Part shown: positions 35,525 to 44,643 of the stretch, one piece after another
How the letters are laid out: every line of letters begins with the position of its first letter
Numbering within the stretch: the stretch's first letter is position 1
DNA from: Deinococcales bacterium
GTDB lineage: Bacteria > Deinococcota > Deinococci > Deinococcales > JAAFIG01
Direction: 5' to 3'
Length of the DNA stretch: 64,000 nt
Assembly (NCBI GenBank): GCA_013298595.1
Contig: JAAFIG010000015.1
Location: 21,191 to 85,190 of the forward strand
Notes under the pieces: generated by a model
What the model was told of the DNA's origin: nothing
Databases searched by the model: none
What the model saw: only the letters and a program-made list of their open reading frames with translations
Program-made: the position numbers and the translations under genes

Positions 35525-37366
35525 TCAGAGGACGATGTGGTCGGTTCGGGTGGTTTTGCGCAACGGAATTTCCGGCATGAACAACGTGATCAAAAACCCG
35601 AGCAGGATGATCAAACTACTGATGCGGTAAATGCCGCTGATTGCCTGCGTGAACGCCTGCTTGCTGGCTTGCTCGAGCCGATTAATGCCCTGGAGCAAAA
35701 CGGTTTTTGTGCGCTCCATATTCTCGAGCACTTTGCTCAGGATGGCTTCGCGCTTGGCGTTGGGTGCTTCGCCTGCCAGGATCGCTTGCAAGATCGGTTT
35801 GAGTTCCGTGGGCGTTTGCGGATTGTTGAGAAGTGCCTGTGCACTGCTGCTGTCGTTTTCGCTGTCACTGTCGCGGAGGGCTGTGAGCAATTGTTGTTGC
35901 GTCTTGCTCGCCTGTTCAATGTTGCGTTTGACCGCCGCGAAATCCAGATTGCCGAATGCTGGCTGCTGGTTGCTATTCAGTTGCGCTTTCAGTTCTGCGG
36001 GCAGGCTGTTCATCGCTTGCGCCATGTTGCTTTGCATGCCAGCGGTCAGGCTCGAGGCGAAGATTGTGCCGATCACGGCCAGGCCAACCGTGCCGCCGAG
36101 TTGCTGGAAGAAGTTGACGCTGGCGGTGGCGACACCGGTTTTTTCGCTCGGCAGTGCGTTTTGTACTGCCAGGCTATACAAGGCTCCCGATGCGCCCAAT
36201 CCCAAACCAATCACGATCATTTTGATTGACACCTCGAGTTGATTCGATTCGCTCGAGAGCGTGAAGCCCATGATCAGAAATCCGACGAACATGATCAGCA
36301 AACTGCCGAGCATCACGGGTTTGTAGCGTCCGTAGCGGGTGGTCAGGATGCCGGAGACAATCGAACTGACGATCAGGCCAAAGGTCATCGGTGTGGTGGT
36401 CAACCCGGCGAGTGTGGCGGACAATCCCACCACGTTGACCATGAACAACGGCAGGAAAACGAAGGCGGCAAAGAACGCCGATTGCAGCACGAAGCCTGCC
36501 AGGTTGCCAAAGGCGAAGGTTCGGTTTTGGAACAGGTTCAGGTCCAGCAGCGGGTCTTTGGCGTGACGTTCGGTGATCAAAAAGGCGATCAGGCCCACGA
36601 CGAATACAGCGAACATACCAATGATCTGCCATGAAGTCCAAGCGAACGCCGTCTGACCAGGTTGAGGCTCGCTGCTGCCCAAACTGAGCGCTAACAACAG
36701 TGGCACGACCGAAACGATCAACCAGATCGCGCCCGCGAAATCGATGGGACCTCGAGCCGTTGCGGGTTTGACGAACGGCATGCGCGTACCAATGAACGTC
36801 AGGGCGATAGCTCCCAAGGGAATGTTGATGAAGAAGACCCATTTCCAGCCAAACGAATCGGTGATCCACCCGCCCAAGAGCGGCCCGAGGATGCTTGAGA
36901 GACCGATGATGCCTGCGAGTGCACCGTTGATTTTGCCGCGTTCGGCGGGCGGGTACAGGTCGGCGACGATGGCGAATGCGGTGGTCAGCAGTGCGCCCGC
37001 GCCGAGTCCTTGAATGGCGCGAAAGCCGATCAGTGAGGTGGCATCCCAGGCCAGGCCGCACAGCAACGATCCGACTAAGAACAGCAGCACACCAAAGACC
37101 ATGATCGGTTTGCGTCCGTACAGATCGCCGAGTTTGCCGTAGATGGTCACAACCACGGTGCTCGAGACGAGGTAGGCGATGGTCAGCCAGGTGTACAACG
37201 ACGCTGGAATCCCCAGGCTTTTTTGAATCGCCGGGCCTGCCGTGGCGACGATGGTTTGGTCGAGTGCGGCCAAGAGCAGCGCGAGGATCATGCCGATCAT
37301 GGTCATCAGTCGCGCTTGGTTACTGATGGCTGGCGTGTCTATTGGTGTTGGTGTGGTGCTGGTCAT
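35525..37366 (-). CDS. MFS drug exporter, DHA2 (EmrB/QacA) family
   Basis: This 613-residue transporter has 14 predicted membrane segments and DHA2 motifs: ALDQTIVATAGPAI in helix 1, YGKLGDLYGRKP after helix 2, and GPLLGGWITDSFGWKWVFFINIP in helix 5-6. A cytoplasmic segment of about 120 residues (about 450-570), rich in Gln, Asn and Ser, lies before the last helix and is unusually long. The gene is clearly more GC-rich than its surroundings and has fewer CTCGAG motifs (seven found). It is followed on the same strand by nothing and preceded by the P450 gene 100 bases upstream, so the two are probably co-transcribed. Confidence 0.9.
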   Translation of the reverse strand: MTSTTPTPIDTPAISNQARLMTMIGMILALLLAALDQTIVATAGPAIQKSLGIPASLYTWLTIAYLVSSTVVVTIYGKLGDLYGRKPIMVFGVLLFLVGSLLCGLAWDATSLIGFRAIQGLGAGALLTTAFAIVADLYPPAERGKINGALAGIIGLSSILGPLLGGWITDSFGWKWVFFINIPLGAIALTFIGTRMPFVKPATARGPIDFAGAIWLIVSVVPLLLALSLGSSEPQPGQTAFAWTSWQIIGMFAVFVVGLIAFLITERHAKDPLLDLNLFQNRTFAFGNLAGFVLQSAFFAAFVFLPLFMVNVVGLSATLAGLTTTPMTFGLIVSSIVSGILTTRYGRYKPVMLGSLLIMFVGFLIMGFTLSSESNQLEVSIKMIVIGLGLGASGALYSLAVQNALPSEKTGVATASVNFFQQLGGTVGLAVIGTIFASSLTAGMQSNMAQAMNSLPAELKAQLNSNQQPAFGNLDFAAVKRNIEQASKTQQQLLTALRDSDSENDSSSAQALLNNPQTPTELKPILQAILAGEAPNAKREAILSKVLENMERTKTVLLQGINRLEQASKQAFTQAISGIYRISSLIILLGFLITLFMPEIPLRKTTRTDHIVL

Positions 37367-37466
37367 GGTTCTCCCCTATGGTGGTGCAGGCAACACCTGA
37401 CCGACGGCCAGGATGTGCGCCTCTGGCCGAGGGTCTGGAGTTGTGGGTGAGGTCAAAGCTCGAGGT

Positions 37467-38690
37467 TCAGAACTTGATCGGCATGGCTTGCAACCCGCGT
37501 GGCACGAGTCCCGCAGTCCAACGCAACTCTTCGGGTTTGACCGCCAGGCGCAAATTCGGCAGGCGTTCAAACAAGACTTGAAACGAAGTGCTCGCCTCGA
37601 GTCGCGCTAATGGCGCACCGACGCAGTAATGAATGCCCTGTCCGAAACCGACGTGTTTGTTGCTGGCACGGTCCAAAATCAATTGGTCGGCCTGCTCAAA
37701 TTTGCGTTCATCGTGATTGGCAGAACCAATCATCGCAAAGACAGAATCACCTCGAGAAATCTTGGTGCCAGAGACTTCGTAATCCTCGCGGGCGTACCTC
37801 GGGGTGGCGATCAGCACTGGCGGCGCGAAACGCACCAGTTCTTCAACGGCGGATTTCATCAATGCCGGTTCGGTTTTCAAACGCTCGAGTTGATCTGGGT
37901 TGTTCAGCAGTGCCAGCGTGCCATTGGCGATCAAACCGCTGGTGGTTTCGTGACCGGCGGACAACAAAATGCCCGCCATGCCGACGAGTTCATCCTCGGA
38001 TAAGCTCGAGTTTTCGCTTTCGGCTTTGACCAGCATGGTCGCCAGGTTGTCGCCGGGATTCTCGCGGTAATGGCGGAAGAGTTTGCGCAGGTAACCGACC
38101 ATGCTGTACATGCTCGGCATCGCCATGATCGCTTCGATGGGTTTACCGATGTTGGTCATGGTTTTGGACCAGTGATGGAACTTGTCGCGGTCTTTTTCGG
38201 GAACGCCCAGCATGTCGCAAATCACGACCAACGGAATTTCCACGGCGAAATCGCGCACCAAATCCATCTCGCCTTTTTGTTCGGCCTTGTCGATCAATTG
38301 ATGCGCCAACTCGTGAACTCGGGTTTGCATCTGCGCCATCAAACGCGGCAAGAACGCCTGGTGAATCAATGACCGCAAGCGCGTGTGGTCGGGCGCGTCG
38401 GTGTCCAGCAGATTGGTTTGTATCGCTTTGACAAATCCTGGCAGTGGCGCTCCACGGTGCGGCTTGTCCGGGGTGGCGGTGTTGGCTTTGTTTTTCACCA
38501 GCCGTTCGTCTTTGAGGCCCTGCTCGACATCGTCGTAACGGGTCAGCAGCCAAGCTCGACCGACCATCGTTTTGACGGGGACGACAGGTCGTTCATCGCG
38601 CCACCGTTTGAAGGTCGGGAACGGATCGGCACGAAATGCTGGCGAGGTGATGTCGGTGGGGTCGAGGGTTGCGGTGGCTAAGGTGGTCAT
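37467..38690 (-). CDS. Cytochrome P450
   Basis: This 407-residue bacterial soluble P450 monooxygenase has the I-helix oxygen-binding motif GILLSAGHETTSGL, the ExxR motif in AVEELVRFAPP, and the heme-binding loop FGQGIHYCVGAPLARLEA with the Cys ligand near residue 353. These are typical of CYP107/CYP105-like enzymes that oxidise secondary metabolites or xenobiotics using ferredoxin. No ferredoxin or reductase is adjacent. Base composition matches the exporter and the lipoprotein hydrolase on either side, so the three probably arrived together. Confidence 0.93.
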   Translation of the reverse strand: MTTLATATLDPTDITSPAFRADPFPTFKRWRDERPVVPVKTMVGRAWLLTRYDDVEQGLKDERLVKNKANTATPDKPHRGAPLPGFVKAIQTNLLDTDAPDHTRLRSLIHQAFLPRLMAQMQTRVHELAHQLIDKAEQKGEMDLVRDFAVEIPLVVICDMLGVPEKDRDKFHHWSKTMTNIGKPIEAIMAMPSMYSMVGYLRKLFRHYRENPGDNLATMLVKAESENSSLSEDELVGMAGILLSAGHETTSGLIANGTLALLNNPDQLERLKTEPALMKSAVEELVRFAPPVLIATPRYAREDYEVSGTKISRGDSVFAMIGSANHDERKFEQADQLILDRASNKHVGFGQGIHYCVGAPLARLEASTSFQVLFERLPNLRLAVKPEELRWTAGLVPRGLQAMPIKF

Positions 38691-38870
38691 GGTGGCTCCT
38701 ATTCAAGATGGGTGGAAAGTAGAAAGTTCAAAGTGCCGTGAGGCTCGAGACGTTCAGGCTTGGAAAATCAGCGCGAGAATTGAGTGTGCGTGTCGTAATG
38801 TTAACCCGATCCAGTTTTGACTTGTGCGGTTGTTGACCAAGAACACTCGAGCAATCTGTGCTGCTTCGTT

Positions 38871-38908
38871 GGAACGTTTCTCGAGTGTTCAGGCTCGAGA
38901 AACGTTCC
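38871..38908. repeat. Hairpin with two CTCGAG motifs, left of the lipoprotein hydrolase
   Basis: GGAACGTTTCTCGAG pairs with CTCGAGAAACGTTCC around TGTTCAGG. The core CTCGAGTGTTCAGGCTCGAG differs at one base from the hairpin core at 40131-40160. It lies just beyond the stop of the hydrolase gene (minus strand), but no T-run follows. Confidence 0.7.
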
Positions 38909-38934
38909 GTTGTTCGTTTGAATCCAGTGCCGGT

Positions 38935-40101
38935 TCAGAGTGGATTCTTGGCGATAAACTTGTTGATTCGCTCCGCGATTGCTTTGCCCTTGTCGTCTTG
39001 CAGGTAGTGGCTTGCGTCTGGGAAGCGGTGGTGGTCCTGGCCGCGTGCGCCAGGAATGTTCTTCTGGTATCCCTGTTCTATCGCAGGGTCCAATCCGAGT
39101 TCGTTGGCTCCGAAGATAGTCATGAACGGCTTGTTGTAGCGTGTCAGCCCTTCCATCACCGGTTTGTACAGGCCCACGGTCTGATTGAGCAAGCTCGGGA
39201 AGGTGCGCGGAGCCGCCATCAGGGTTCGGCTGGGGAACGGGGCATCGTAGGCCGCTTTTTGATCAGGTGTCAGCGGTCTGTAGGTGTTGGCCTCGAGCAT
39301 GATGGAAGGCTTGAAGTCCTCGGCGTACATGGCATAGGCGACCCAATCGGCGAAAGGATCGGACGCACCATCTCCACTGCCTGCTGGTAGAGGAACCAAG
39401 GATTTGCCTTGTGCATCGTAGAAATCGGGTTGCTGCGGAGGAATCGAGCCGAGAAGCTTGCCAAACGAGGCGACGGTAGCGTTGATGTCCGTCGGTGTCG
39501 CGTAGGGTTTGTCGATGTTGGGAAACCCGCCGTTTCCGAGAATGATGCGGTCAAAGGTGTCCGGTTGCTTGCTGGCAATGTACAGACCGAGAACGCTGCC
39601 CCAGTCCTGCATAAAAACGGTCAGTTTCTTCAGTTCGAGCCACTGGACGAACGTGCTCAAGCGGTTGGCGTGGTTCTGGAAGCTGTGGTACTTGAGGTCA
39701 ACAGGTTTGTCAGATCGACCCATGCCGAGGTGGTCCATGGCGATCACGCGATGACCACCTTTGACCAATTCTGGAATCATGTAGCGGTACAGGTACGACC
39801 ACGACGGCTGTCCGTGGAGCAACAAAACGGGTTGACCATTGGCTGGGCCAATGTCGTAGTACGCCTGTCGCAAACCGTCGATCTCGAGGTATTTGACCTC
39901 GTAATTCCAGTCGGGAAGGTTCTGGAAGCAAGCGTCCGGTGTGCGCACGAACGCAACACCTTGGCTGCTGGTGAGGGCTTCTGGTGTCGCCAAGCACGCT
40001 TGGCTGGCCCGTGTCGGCGCGGTCGCCTGCGGCATGCAGGAGGTCAGGGCAAAACTTCCGAGTGCGGTCAGGGTGAGGGCGGTAAACCATTTGTGTGTCA
40101 T
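38935..40101 (-). CDS. Lipoprotein alpha/beta hydrolase, haloalkane dehalogenase-like
   Basis: This 388-residue protein starts with a lipoprotein signal (LTALGSFALTSC). The mature enzyme has dehalogenase-like motifs HGQPSWSYLYRYMIP, MDHLGMGRSDKP, the nucleophile Asp in FMQDWGSVLGL, a charge-relay region FGANELGLDPAIEQGYQ, and catalytic His in DASHYLQDDKG. It resembles subfamily I/III haloalkane dehalogenases, but membrane-anchored export is unusual for that family. It is GC-rich like the P450 and MFS genes. AAGGAGAT lies before the ATG, so it has a normal ribosome-binding site rather than the leaderless pattern. Confidence 0.8.
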   Translation of the reverse strand: MTHKWFTALTLTALGSFALTSCMPQATAPTRASQACLATPEALTSSQGVAFVRTPDACFQNLPDWNYEVKYLEIDGLRQAYYDIGPANGQPVLLLHGQPSWSYLYRYMIPELVKGGHRVIAMDHLGMGRSDKPVDLKYHSFQNHANRLSTFVQWLELKKLTVFMQDWGSVLGLYIASKQPDTFDRIILGNGGFPNIDKPYATPTDINATVASFGKLLGSIPPQQPDFYDAQGKSLVPLPAGSGDGASDPFADWVAYAMYAEDFKPSIMLEANTYRPLTPDQKAAYDAPFPSRTLMAAPRTFPSLLNQTVGLYKPVMEGLTRYNKPFMTIFGANELGLDPAIEQGYQKNIPGARGQDHHRFPDASHYLQDDKGKAIAERINKFIAKNPL

Positions 40102-40130
40102 TGCAATCTCCTTGGGGTGTGTTTGAGAGC

Positions 40131-40160
40131 GGTTCCTCGAGTGTTGAGGCTCGAGGAACC
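40131..40160. repeat. Hairpin with two CTCGAG motifs, right of the lipoprotein hydrolase
   Basis: GGTTCCTCGAG pairs with CTCGAGGAACC around TGTTGAGG; its core is CTCGAGTGTTGAGGCTCGAG. It lies between the start of the hydrolase gene and the end of the copper monooxygenase-like gene. The stems differ from the 38871 hairpin while the core is shared. Confidence 0.7.
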
Positions 40161-40191
40161 TTTTACGTGTGGTCTTTGACTCGAGGTGTGA

Positions 40192-41469
40192 TCAGTCTTT
40201 TTTGACGTTGGCCATCAGAATCCCGAGGCACATTTCGTCGGTGGTGGCTTCTGCCCACATCACATATTTTGGTGTTGTTTGCACATCGCCAATAATTGGT
40301 TGGTTTTCAACCGAGTTATCAAAAACACAGGTAGTACGAATCACGTCGTTTGGTTTTAGTGCTACAGGGGTTCTAAACCAATAGTTGCCTTGCCAGTGGT
40401 AATCCCATTTTGGGATGTCTATCAGGATTTTAGCATCGTTAGTGTCTGGGTTTAATTCGATCTTAATGCTTTTTGCGAGTAAGTGCATATGCCCACCAAT
40501 CGAGTACAACGTGGTATCGGTTCGTACTCGTTGATCGCAACTGTTCACCACTTTGCTGGCATCACCTACACCTTTTTGGTACTGAGCTGCCGTCTGACCA
40601 CAGGTTTGCAACATGCCATTTGGCAAAAACGAACCTGCCAACACACCCGCTCGAGCCACATTTTCACGCAATGTATTTTCTCGAGTACATGCCACTGTTT
40701 TGATAGTATCTGGACAAGCAATTTCGACAGGGGCAAATTGCAACATAGACTGAATTGGGGTCAGTTGCTTGCCTTCAGCTGCGATGTTGACTTTAACCAT
40801 TGAACGATCCGAACCCAAGCCGTTATTGAGGTTATAATGCACTTCCATGACTATCAATGAACCCTTAGGCATGGGGTTACCAATACCATCTGGGAAGTGA
40901 CCATCGCCTGCTCCAGGAACCCAAACACTGAGCCAGTTACCACCAGCCGCGCCATTTTGTGGATTATCAGACATTAACCCAGGACCACCAAAACAATCCC
41001 AGCCTTTGCCGTTGGTGGCTTTATCTTGGGCTAATACCGCAGGAACTTGGTTAGGTTCGATTTTATAAAGTATTGCATGATGAACAATTTTTCGATTACC
41101 CGGAATAATCTCGACACCTGTCACCATGACATCACGTTTGAAATCTGGTTTTAGGACAAAACAATGGTATACATCATTAGATTTTGAATTATCAGGTGTG
41201 AACGGCGCATCCGAAACCTCGAGATTGATTGTTTCATCATCACTTGCTGCATAGGCATTCGATAATCCTATTGGAAAATCCGAAACAGCTGTGCCAAACT
41301 GCCCTTGTCCTCGGTGATGATCTTGTGCAATTCGAGCCGCCTCGAGATTCAAATTGATTTGCGAGCTTTGCAGCAAAAAAGCCACTCCTGTTACTACCAA
41401 AGCTGTAACACTTAAACCTCTGACCCAACGCCAAATTTGTTGTTGAACTTTTTTCATAATAAACCTCAT
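40192..41469 (-). CDS. Copper type II ascorbate-dependent monooxygenase-like protein
   Basis: This 425-residue exported protein has an N-terminal membrane/signal segment (LSVTALVVTGVAFLL). It has the two-domain pattern of peptidylglycine/dopamine beta-monooxygenases: a paired His in GNRKIVHHAILYK, a His in VMEVHYNLNN, and a GGHMHLLAKSIKIEL motif where the second copper would bind. The substrate is unknown. It is translated after, and overlaps by 4 bases, a small c-type cytochrome gene, a combination that suggests a periplasmic redox unit. An alternative start is the ATG at 41457, which has GAGG upstream. Confidence 0.75.
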   Translation of the reverse strand: MRFIMKKVQQQIWRWVRGLSVTALVVTGVAFLLQSSQINLNLEAARIAQDHHRGQGQFGTAVSDFPIGLSNAYAASDDETINLEVSDAPFTPDNSKSNDVYHCFVLKPDFKRDVMVTGVEIIPGNRKIVHHAILYKIEPNQVPAVLAQDKATNGKGWDCFGGPGLMSDNPQNGAAGGNWLSVWVPGAGDGHFPDGIGNPMPKGSLIVMEVHYNLNNGLGSDRSMVKVNIAAEGKQLTPIQSMLQFAPVEIACPDTIKTVACTRENTLRENVARAGVLAGSFLPNGMLQTCGQTAAQYQKGVGDASKVVNSCDQRVRTDTTLYSIGGHMHLLAKSIKIELNPDTNDAKILIDIPKWDYHWQGNYWFRTPVALKPNDVIRTTCVFDNSVENQPIIGDVQTTPKYVMWAEATTDEMCLGILMANVKKD

Positions 41470-41840
41470 TTCCTTGGTGGTTTACCGAGCGGCGCTTTGG
41501 CTTTTGCCCAATCCTCGAGCACTTTTTTCGAGGCAATACCTAAACGACGTTCGTTAAGAAACGGTTGTGATTCACGACTTGGTGGGAATGGCGGCATATA
41601 CTCTTCTCGAGTGACCTCAGCAATCCGATTTGCCCTTGCCACTGCTTCTTTAGGGTTGTCTAAGGCAAAAGGCGCAATCCCGCCAGCCACATGACAAGAA
41701 ACACAATTTTTCTCGAGAATCGGTTGTACATCTACGTAATACGTAGGAATGTACCCACTCTGAGCTTGTCCAAATGTGTTTAACACACCTAGCGTCAGTA
41801 GACTGGTTGTTGCTAAAAGATACATCAGTGGTTTTTTCAT
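41466..41840 (-). CDS. Small exported c-type cytochrome-like protein
   Basis: This 124-residue protein has a signal peptide (MYLLATTSLLTLGVLNTFGQA) and one heme-binding motif CVSCH at about residues 46-50, preceded by YVDVQPILEKN. The C-terminal part resembles the planctomycete-type cytochrome/thioredoxin-linked domain seen next to copper monooxygenases (EEYMPPFPPS provides a possible Met ligand). It is the first gene of a two-gene unit with the monooxygenase-like protein and probably delivers electrons to it. AAGGA precedes the ATG. Confidence 0.82.
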   Translation of the reverse strand: MKKPLMYLLATTSLLTLGVLNTFGQAQSGYIPTYYVDVQPILEKNCVSCHVAGGIAPFALDNPKEAVARANRIAEVTREEYMPPFPPSRESQPFLNERRLGIASKKVLEDWAKAKAPLGKPPRK

Positions 41841-41917
41841 AGTTTGTTTCCTTTTCGTGTTGTTATAGCCATCATAATTTATAAATAATTGGTTAGTTAT
41901 TATTTAAGCTAAAAAAA

Positions 41918-42508
41918 TCATTCCTCCTTTCCATTTGGTTCTAACCCACACCAAAAAACCATAATAAAATCCTCGAGAAAGCCATCTGTACCAAAATTTC
42001 CCGAGACCGACTGCGTGGCTTGGCTCATCGCAAAACCAGCCGCCGTGTGCATCAGCGTTAAAGCAGGGATGGTTGGATCACCACGCACAATCCGACCCAA
42101 AGCCATTTCACGGGCTAAATAAGCAGTTAAAGCTGCAAAATCATTCTCGACAGGCGGAGGCAACGGAAACCCAGATTGTTGCCGTGCCGACATCAGTAAC
42201 ATCATGCCAGGTAGAATCTCGGCAATATACTCACCAATTCGTCGTGCAATCCGCAGCAAATCGGCTTTGGGGTCGCCATGTCCGATGCTAGAGGCAAGTT
42301 CAGCCGTCCAGACAGGTTGACGCGGTGGCAAGGACAACGCCGCAAAAAATAAATCTTCCTTGGTGGCATAGTGCTTAAAAATACTGGCACTCGAGATACC
42401 AGCTCGTTTAGCCACATCCACCGCCGTGGCATTCACGCCCAACTCGAGAAAAACTTCGCGAGCTGCCATAAGAATTTGGGGTTTGGAAATGGTGGCGGTA
42501 CGTCCCAT
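41918..42508 (-). CDS. TetR/AcrR-family transcriptional regulator
   Basis: This 196-residue protein has an N-terminal TetR DNA-binding domain: ILMAAREVFLELGVNATAVDVAKRAGISSASIFKHYATKEDLF (about 10-55). The C-terminal domain is of unknown ligand specificity. A TACTAT box lies 6 bases before its ATG. It lies upstream of, and on the same strand as, the cytochrome/copper monooxygenase unit, 77 bases away, and is a candidate regulator of it. Confidence 0.88.
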   Translation of the reverse strand: MGRTATISKPQILMAAREVFLELGVNATAVDVAKRAGISSASIFKHYATKEDLFFAALSLPPRQPVWTAELASSIGHGDPKADLLRIARRIGEYIAEILPGMMLLMSARQQSGFPLPPPVENDFAALTAYLAREMALGRIVRGDPTIPALTLMHTAAGFAMSQATQSVSGNFGTDGFLEDFIMVFWCGLEPNGKEE

Positions 42509-42800
42509 GAATCAATAGTAACTGGCTAGTTTTTAATTGTCAAGCTGGGTTATCACACCAAACACCCAAGAATGTTGGAAAATTACAAAGTGAAGAAATC
42601 AAGAATATACACTCCACTGACACCAATACTGTTACAGACGAACCTAATCCACTAAAGATAGAAATGTCAAACCTCAAGATAATTTTGTGCCAACCATGTA
42701 AGAACAAATAATTACACTAAGAGCTACAAAACCCGAGGTAGTTTTAACCATACAATGCTCTGCCACAAAACATCTGAAGCACTCAAACCAGGAGTTCACT

Positions 42801-43961
42801 ATGCAAAAACTCATTCGTACCGCCACCAGTATGCTTATCGGCATTGCCACACTTGCTTCCTGCAACAGCTTAGGCACTCTCCTAACCGAAAGAACCATCA
42901 ATGCAACAGGTATTGCCAGCAACGTCAGCAGCAACGGCTTTACCATGATGGCAATTCGTTTCAAAACAGATGTCGGTGCAACCAGCAGCCTACAACTACA
43001 AGGCTCGAGTAGCAGCAACACCATCACCGAAGGCAGCACCGTAACAGTGAGCGGCAAAACCAACGACGATGAAACAGTCAGTGTGACCACTGCAACAGTC
43101 AAAGTTGAACTCAAAGGCAGCATCTCGAGCCTTGACCTCGTTAACGCCAGCATGGTGGTACTCGGACAAACCATCAAAGCTGATGCCAACACCGTATTCC
43201 AAGGTTCTGATAGCAGTGCACTCAGTTTGAGTAATTTACAAACCAACGATTTTGTCGAAATTTATGGTTTACGCCAAACCGATGATTCCTTATTAGCAAG
43301 CCGCATCGAACTCGAAAAAGGGACAAAGCCAAGCACTGTTGAAGTCAAAGGGAGAATAACGAACCTAGATAGCATTGCAAAAACATTTGTACTCGGCACC
43401 CAACAAATTGATTACAGCAACATCACACCCGTACCAACCCTGAATAATGGTACTCGAGTTGAAGCCAAAGGCACACTAAGCAACACTGTTCTTGTAATAA
43501 GTAAACTCGAGCTAACTAAAAAAGCCACCAACCTAGGTACAACTGGTCGAATCGAAATTGAAGGTATCAGCAGCAACTTAGATGCAACTGCAAAAACCCT
43601 TAGCATTCAGGGCTACAGTGTTAATTACAGCAACGCCAGCATCGAAGGGACACCTGCCAATGATGCTCGAGTCGAAGTTCACGGCACCCTCAATGCAGAT
43701 GGCAGCATTACCGCTAACAAACTCGAGTTTAGCCGTGCCAAAAAAGGTTACGCCGATGCCGATGCAAAAGCCGAAGGTACAATCAGCGCAGTAAACACCA
43801 ATACCATCACTGTGGCAAGTGTGATTTACAACATTGATGCCGATACTGTGCTCGAGAAAAATAATAGAGCCATTACATTAGCTGCTGTTAACGTTGGCGA
43901 TGCTGTCAAATTCAAATTTATCAATAGCAGTAAATTAGTTCGTAAGCTCGAAGTGAAATAA
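42801..43961 (+). CDS. Lipoprotein with tandem DUF5666 repeats
   Basis: This 386-residue protein has a lipoprotein signal (SMLIGIATLASC). It then consists of about five beta-rich repeats of 65-75 residues, each with a pattern like VEVKGRITNLDSIAKTFVLG...GTRVEAKGTL...VLVISKLEL. This matches DUF5666, an OB-like domain of unknown role on cell-surface proteins. The last repeat (AEGTISAVNTNTITVASVIY) is complete. GGAG lies 8-10 bases before the ATG. A perfect terminator follows the stop codon. Confidence 0.88.
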   Translation: MQKLIRTATSMLIGIATLASCNSLGTLLTERTINATGIASNVSSNGFTMMAIRFKTDVGATSSLQLQGSSSSNTITEGSTVTVSGKTNDDETVSVTTATVKVELKGSISSLDLVNASMVVLGQTIKADANTVFQGSDSSALSLSNLQTNDFVEIYGLRQTDDSLLASRIELEKGTKPSTVEVKGRITNLDSIAKTFVLGTQQIDYSNITPVPTLNNGTRVEAKGTLSNTVLVISKLELTKKATNLGTTGRIEIEGISSNLDATAKTLSIQGYSVNYSNASIEGTPANDARVEVHGTLNADGSITANKLEFSRAKKGYADADAKAEGTISAVNTNTITVASVIYNIDADTVLEKNNRAITLAAVNVGDAVKFKFINSSKLVRKLEVK

Positions 43962-43973
43962 ACAAGTCAAAGT

Positions 43974-44005
43974 AAAAAAGCCACTGCACATGCAGTGGCT
44001 TTTTT
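43974..44005. terminator. Bidirectional Rho-independent terminator
   Basis: AAAAAAGCCACTGCA pairs perfectly with TGCAGTGGCTTTTTT around a two-base loop. It ends the DUF5666 gene and would work on both strands. Confidence 0.9.
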
Positions 44006-44412
44006 GTTATTCCTCGAGGAAAACACACAAACTTGAGGATAATGCAGACTATTTGCTTGCTGCAAGTTTTATTCTTTTCAGCACTTTTTCTTGTATTAAT
44101 TGGTGATCGTACTAAACTCGAATAGAAATTTTTGAAAACACCTTTCGTTACCAATGCCAGAAACACCCACCAGAAACCATGTACAACCAATCTGTTTTAA
44201 ATTATAAAACGGACTCGAGGTTCAAGGCACGCTTCTGGTATTCACATCAAACTTGAGCCACCAAACTAGGTGATGTTCAATTTAGAATCTGGTTCTGTTC
44301 AACTCATTGAAAGCAACCTGTTGTATCTACCTTGAGAACTATATTTCTAGGTACCTGACAGTTTACATTAAATAATTTTGTGGTCTATGGAGGGTGTGCT
44401 AATATCTGGGCT
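44006..44412. other. AT-rich non-coding stretch before the DUF6414 cassette
   Basis: About 400 bases have no plausible gene. It contains only two CTCGAG motifs, both before 44221. A TAATAT box lies 7 bases before the ATG at 44413. Confidence 0.5.
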
Positions 44413-44643
44413 ATGAGTCTCGAAGACGAGCAACTTAAAGAGCTACAGCGTGTGACTGCACGCACTCTCATAGAATCGTTGAAAGCCGTTTCGGAAGCAC
44501 TTGACGAAGCTGGTTTTACGGCTTCAAAACTTACTGAAATGGTGGCACAGTCTGAGGTTAAAGATAAGCAGAACCGTGCCAGAAATGAGACCTGGTATGA
44601 GCGACACCAATCTAAACAACAACATAGATTCAAGCGTTACTGA
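44413..44643 (+). CDS. Small protein encoded upstream of DUF6414, function unknown
   Basis: This 76-residue charged protein has one long helix (EQLKELQRVTARTLIESLKA...AGFTASKLTEMVAQ) and a basic tail (RHQSKQQHRFKRY). It overlaps the start region of the DUF6414 gene by 47 bases in another frame, so the two are probably coupled. A TAATAT box 7 bases upstream supports the ATG at 44413. Small size, overlap and position are like those of an antitoxin or partner subunit, but no family match supports that. Confidence 0.55.
   Translation: MSLEDEQLKELQRVTARTLIESLKAVSEALDEAGFTASKLTEMVAQSEVKDKQNRARNETWYERHQSKQQHRFKRY

Noticed and set aside
35537..37061. Several long frames on both strands within the exporter gene
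   Set aside because: High GC content produces long spurious frames; only the minus-strand 613-residue frame has transporter motifs.
38871..38908. Hairpin as a Rho-independent terminator
   Set aside because: No T-run follows on either strand, so it is listed as a repeat.
42674..43246. 190-codon minus-strand frame rich in Leu, Ser and Val
   Set aside because: Shadow of the DUF5666 lipoprotein gene, which has signal peptide, repeats and a terminator.
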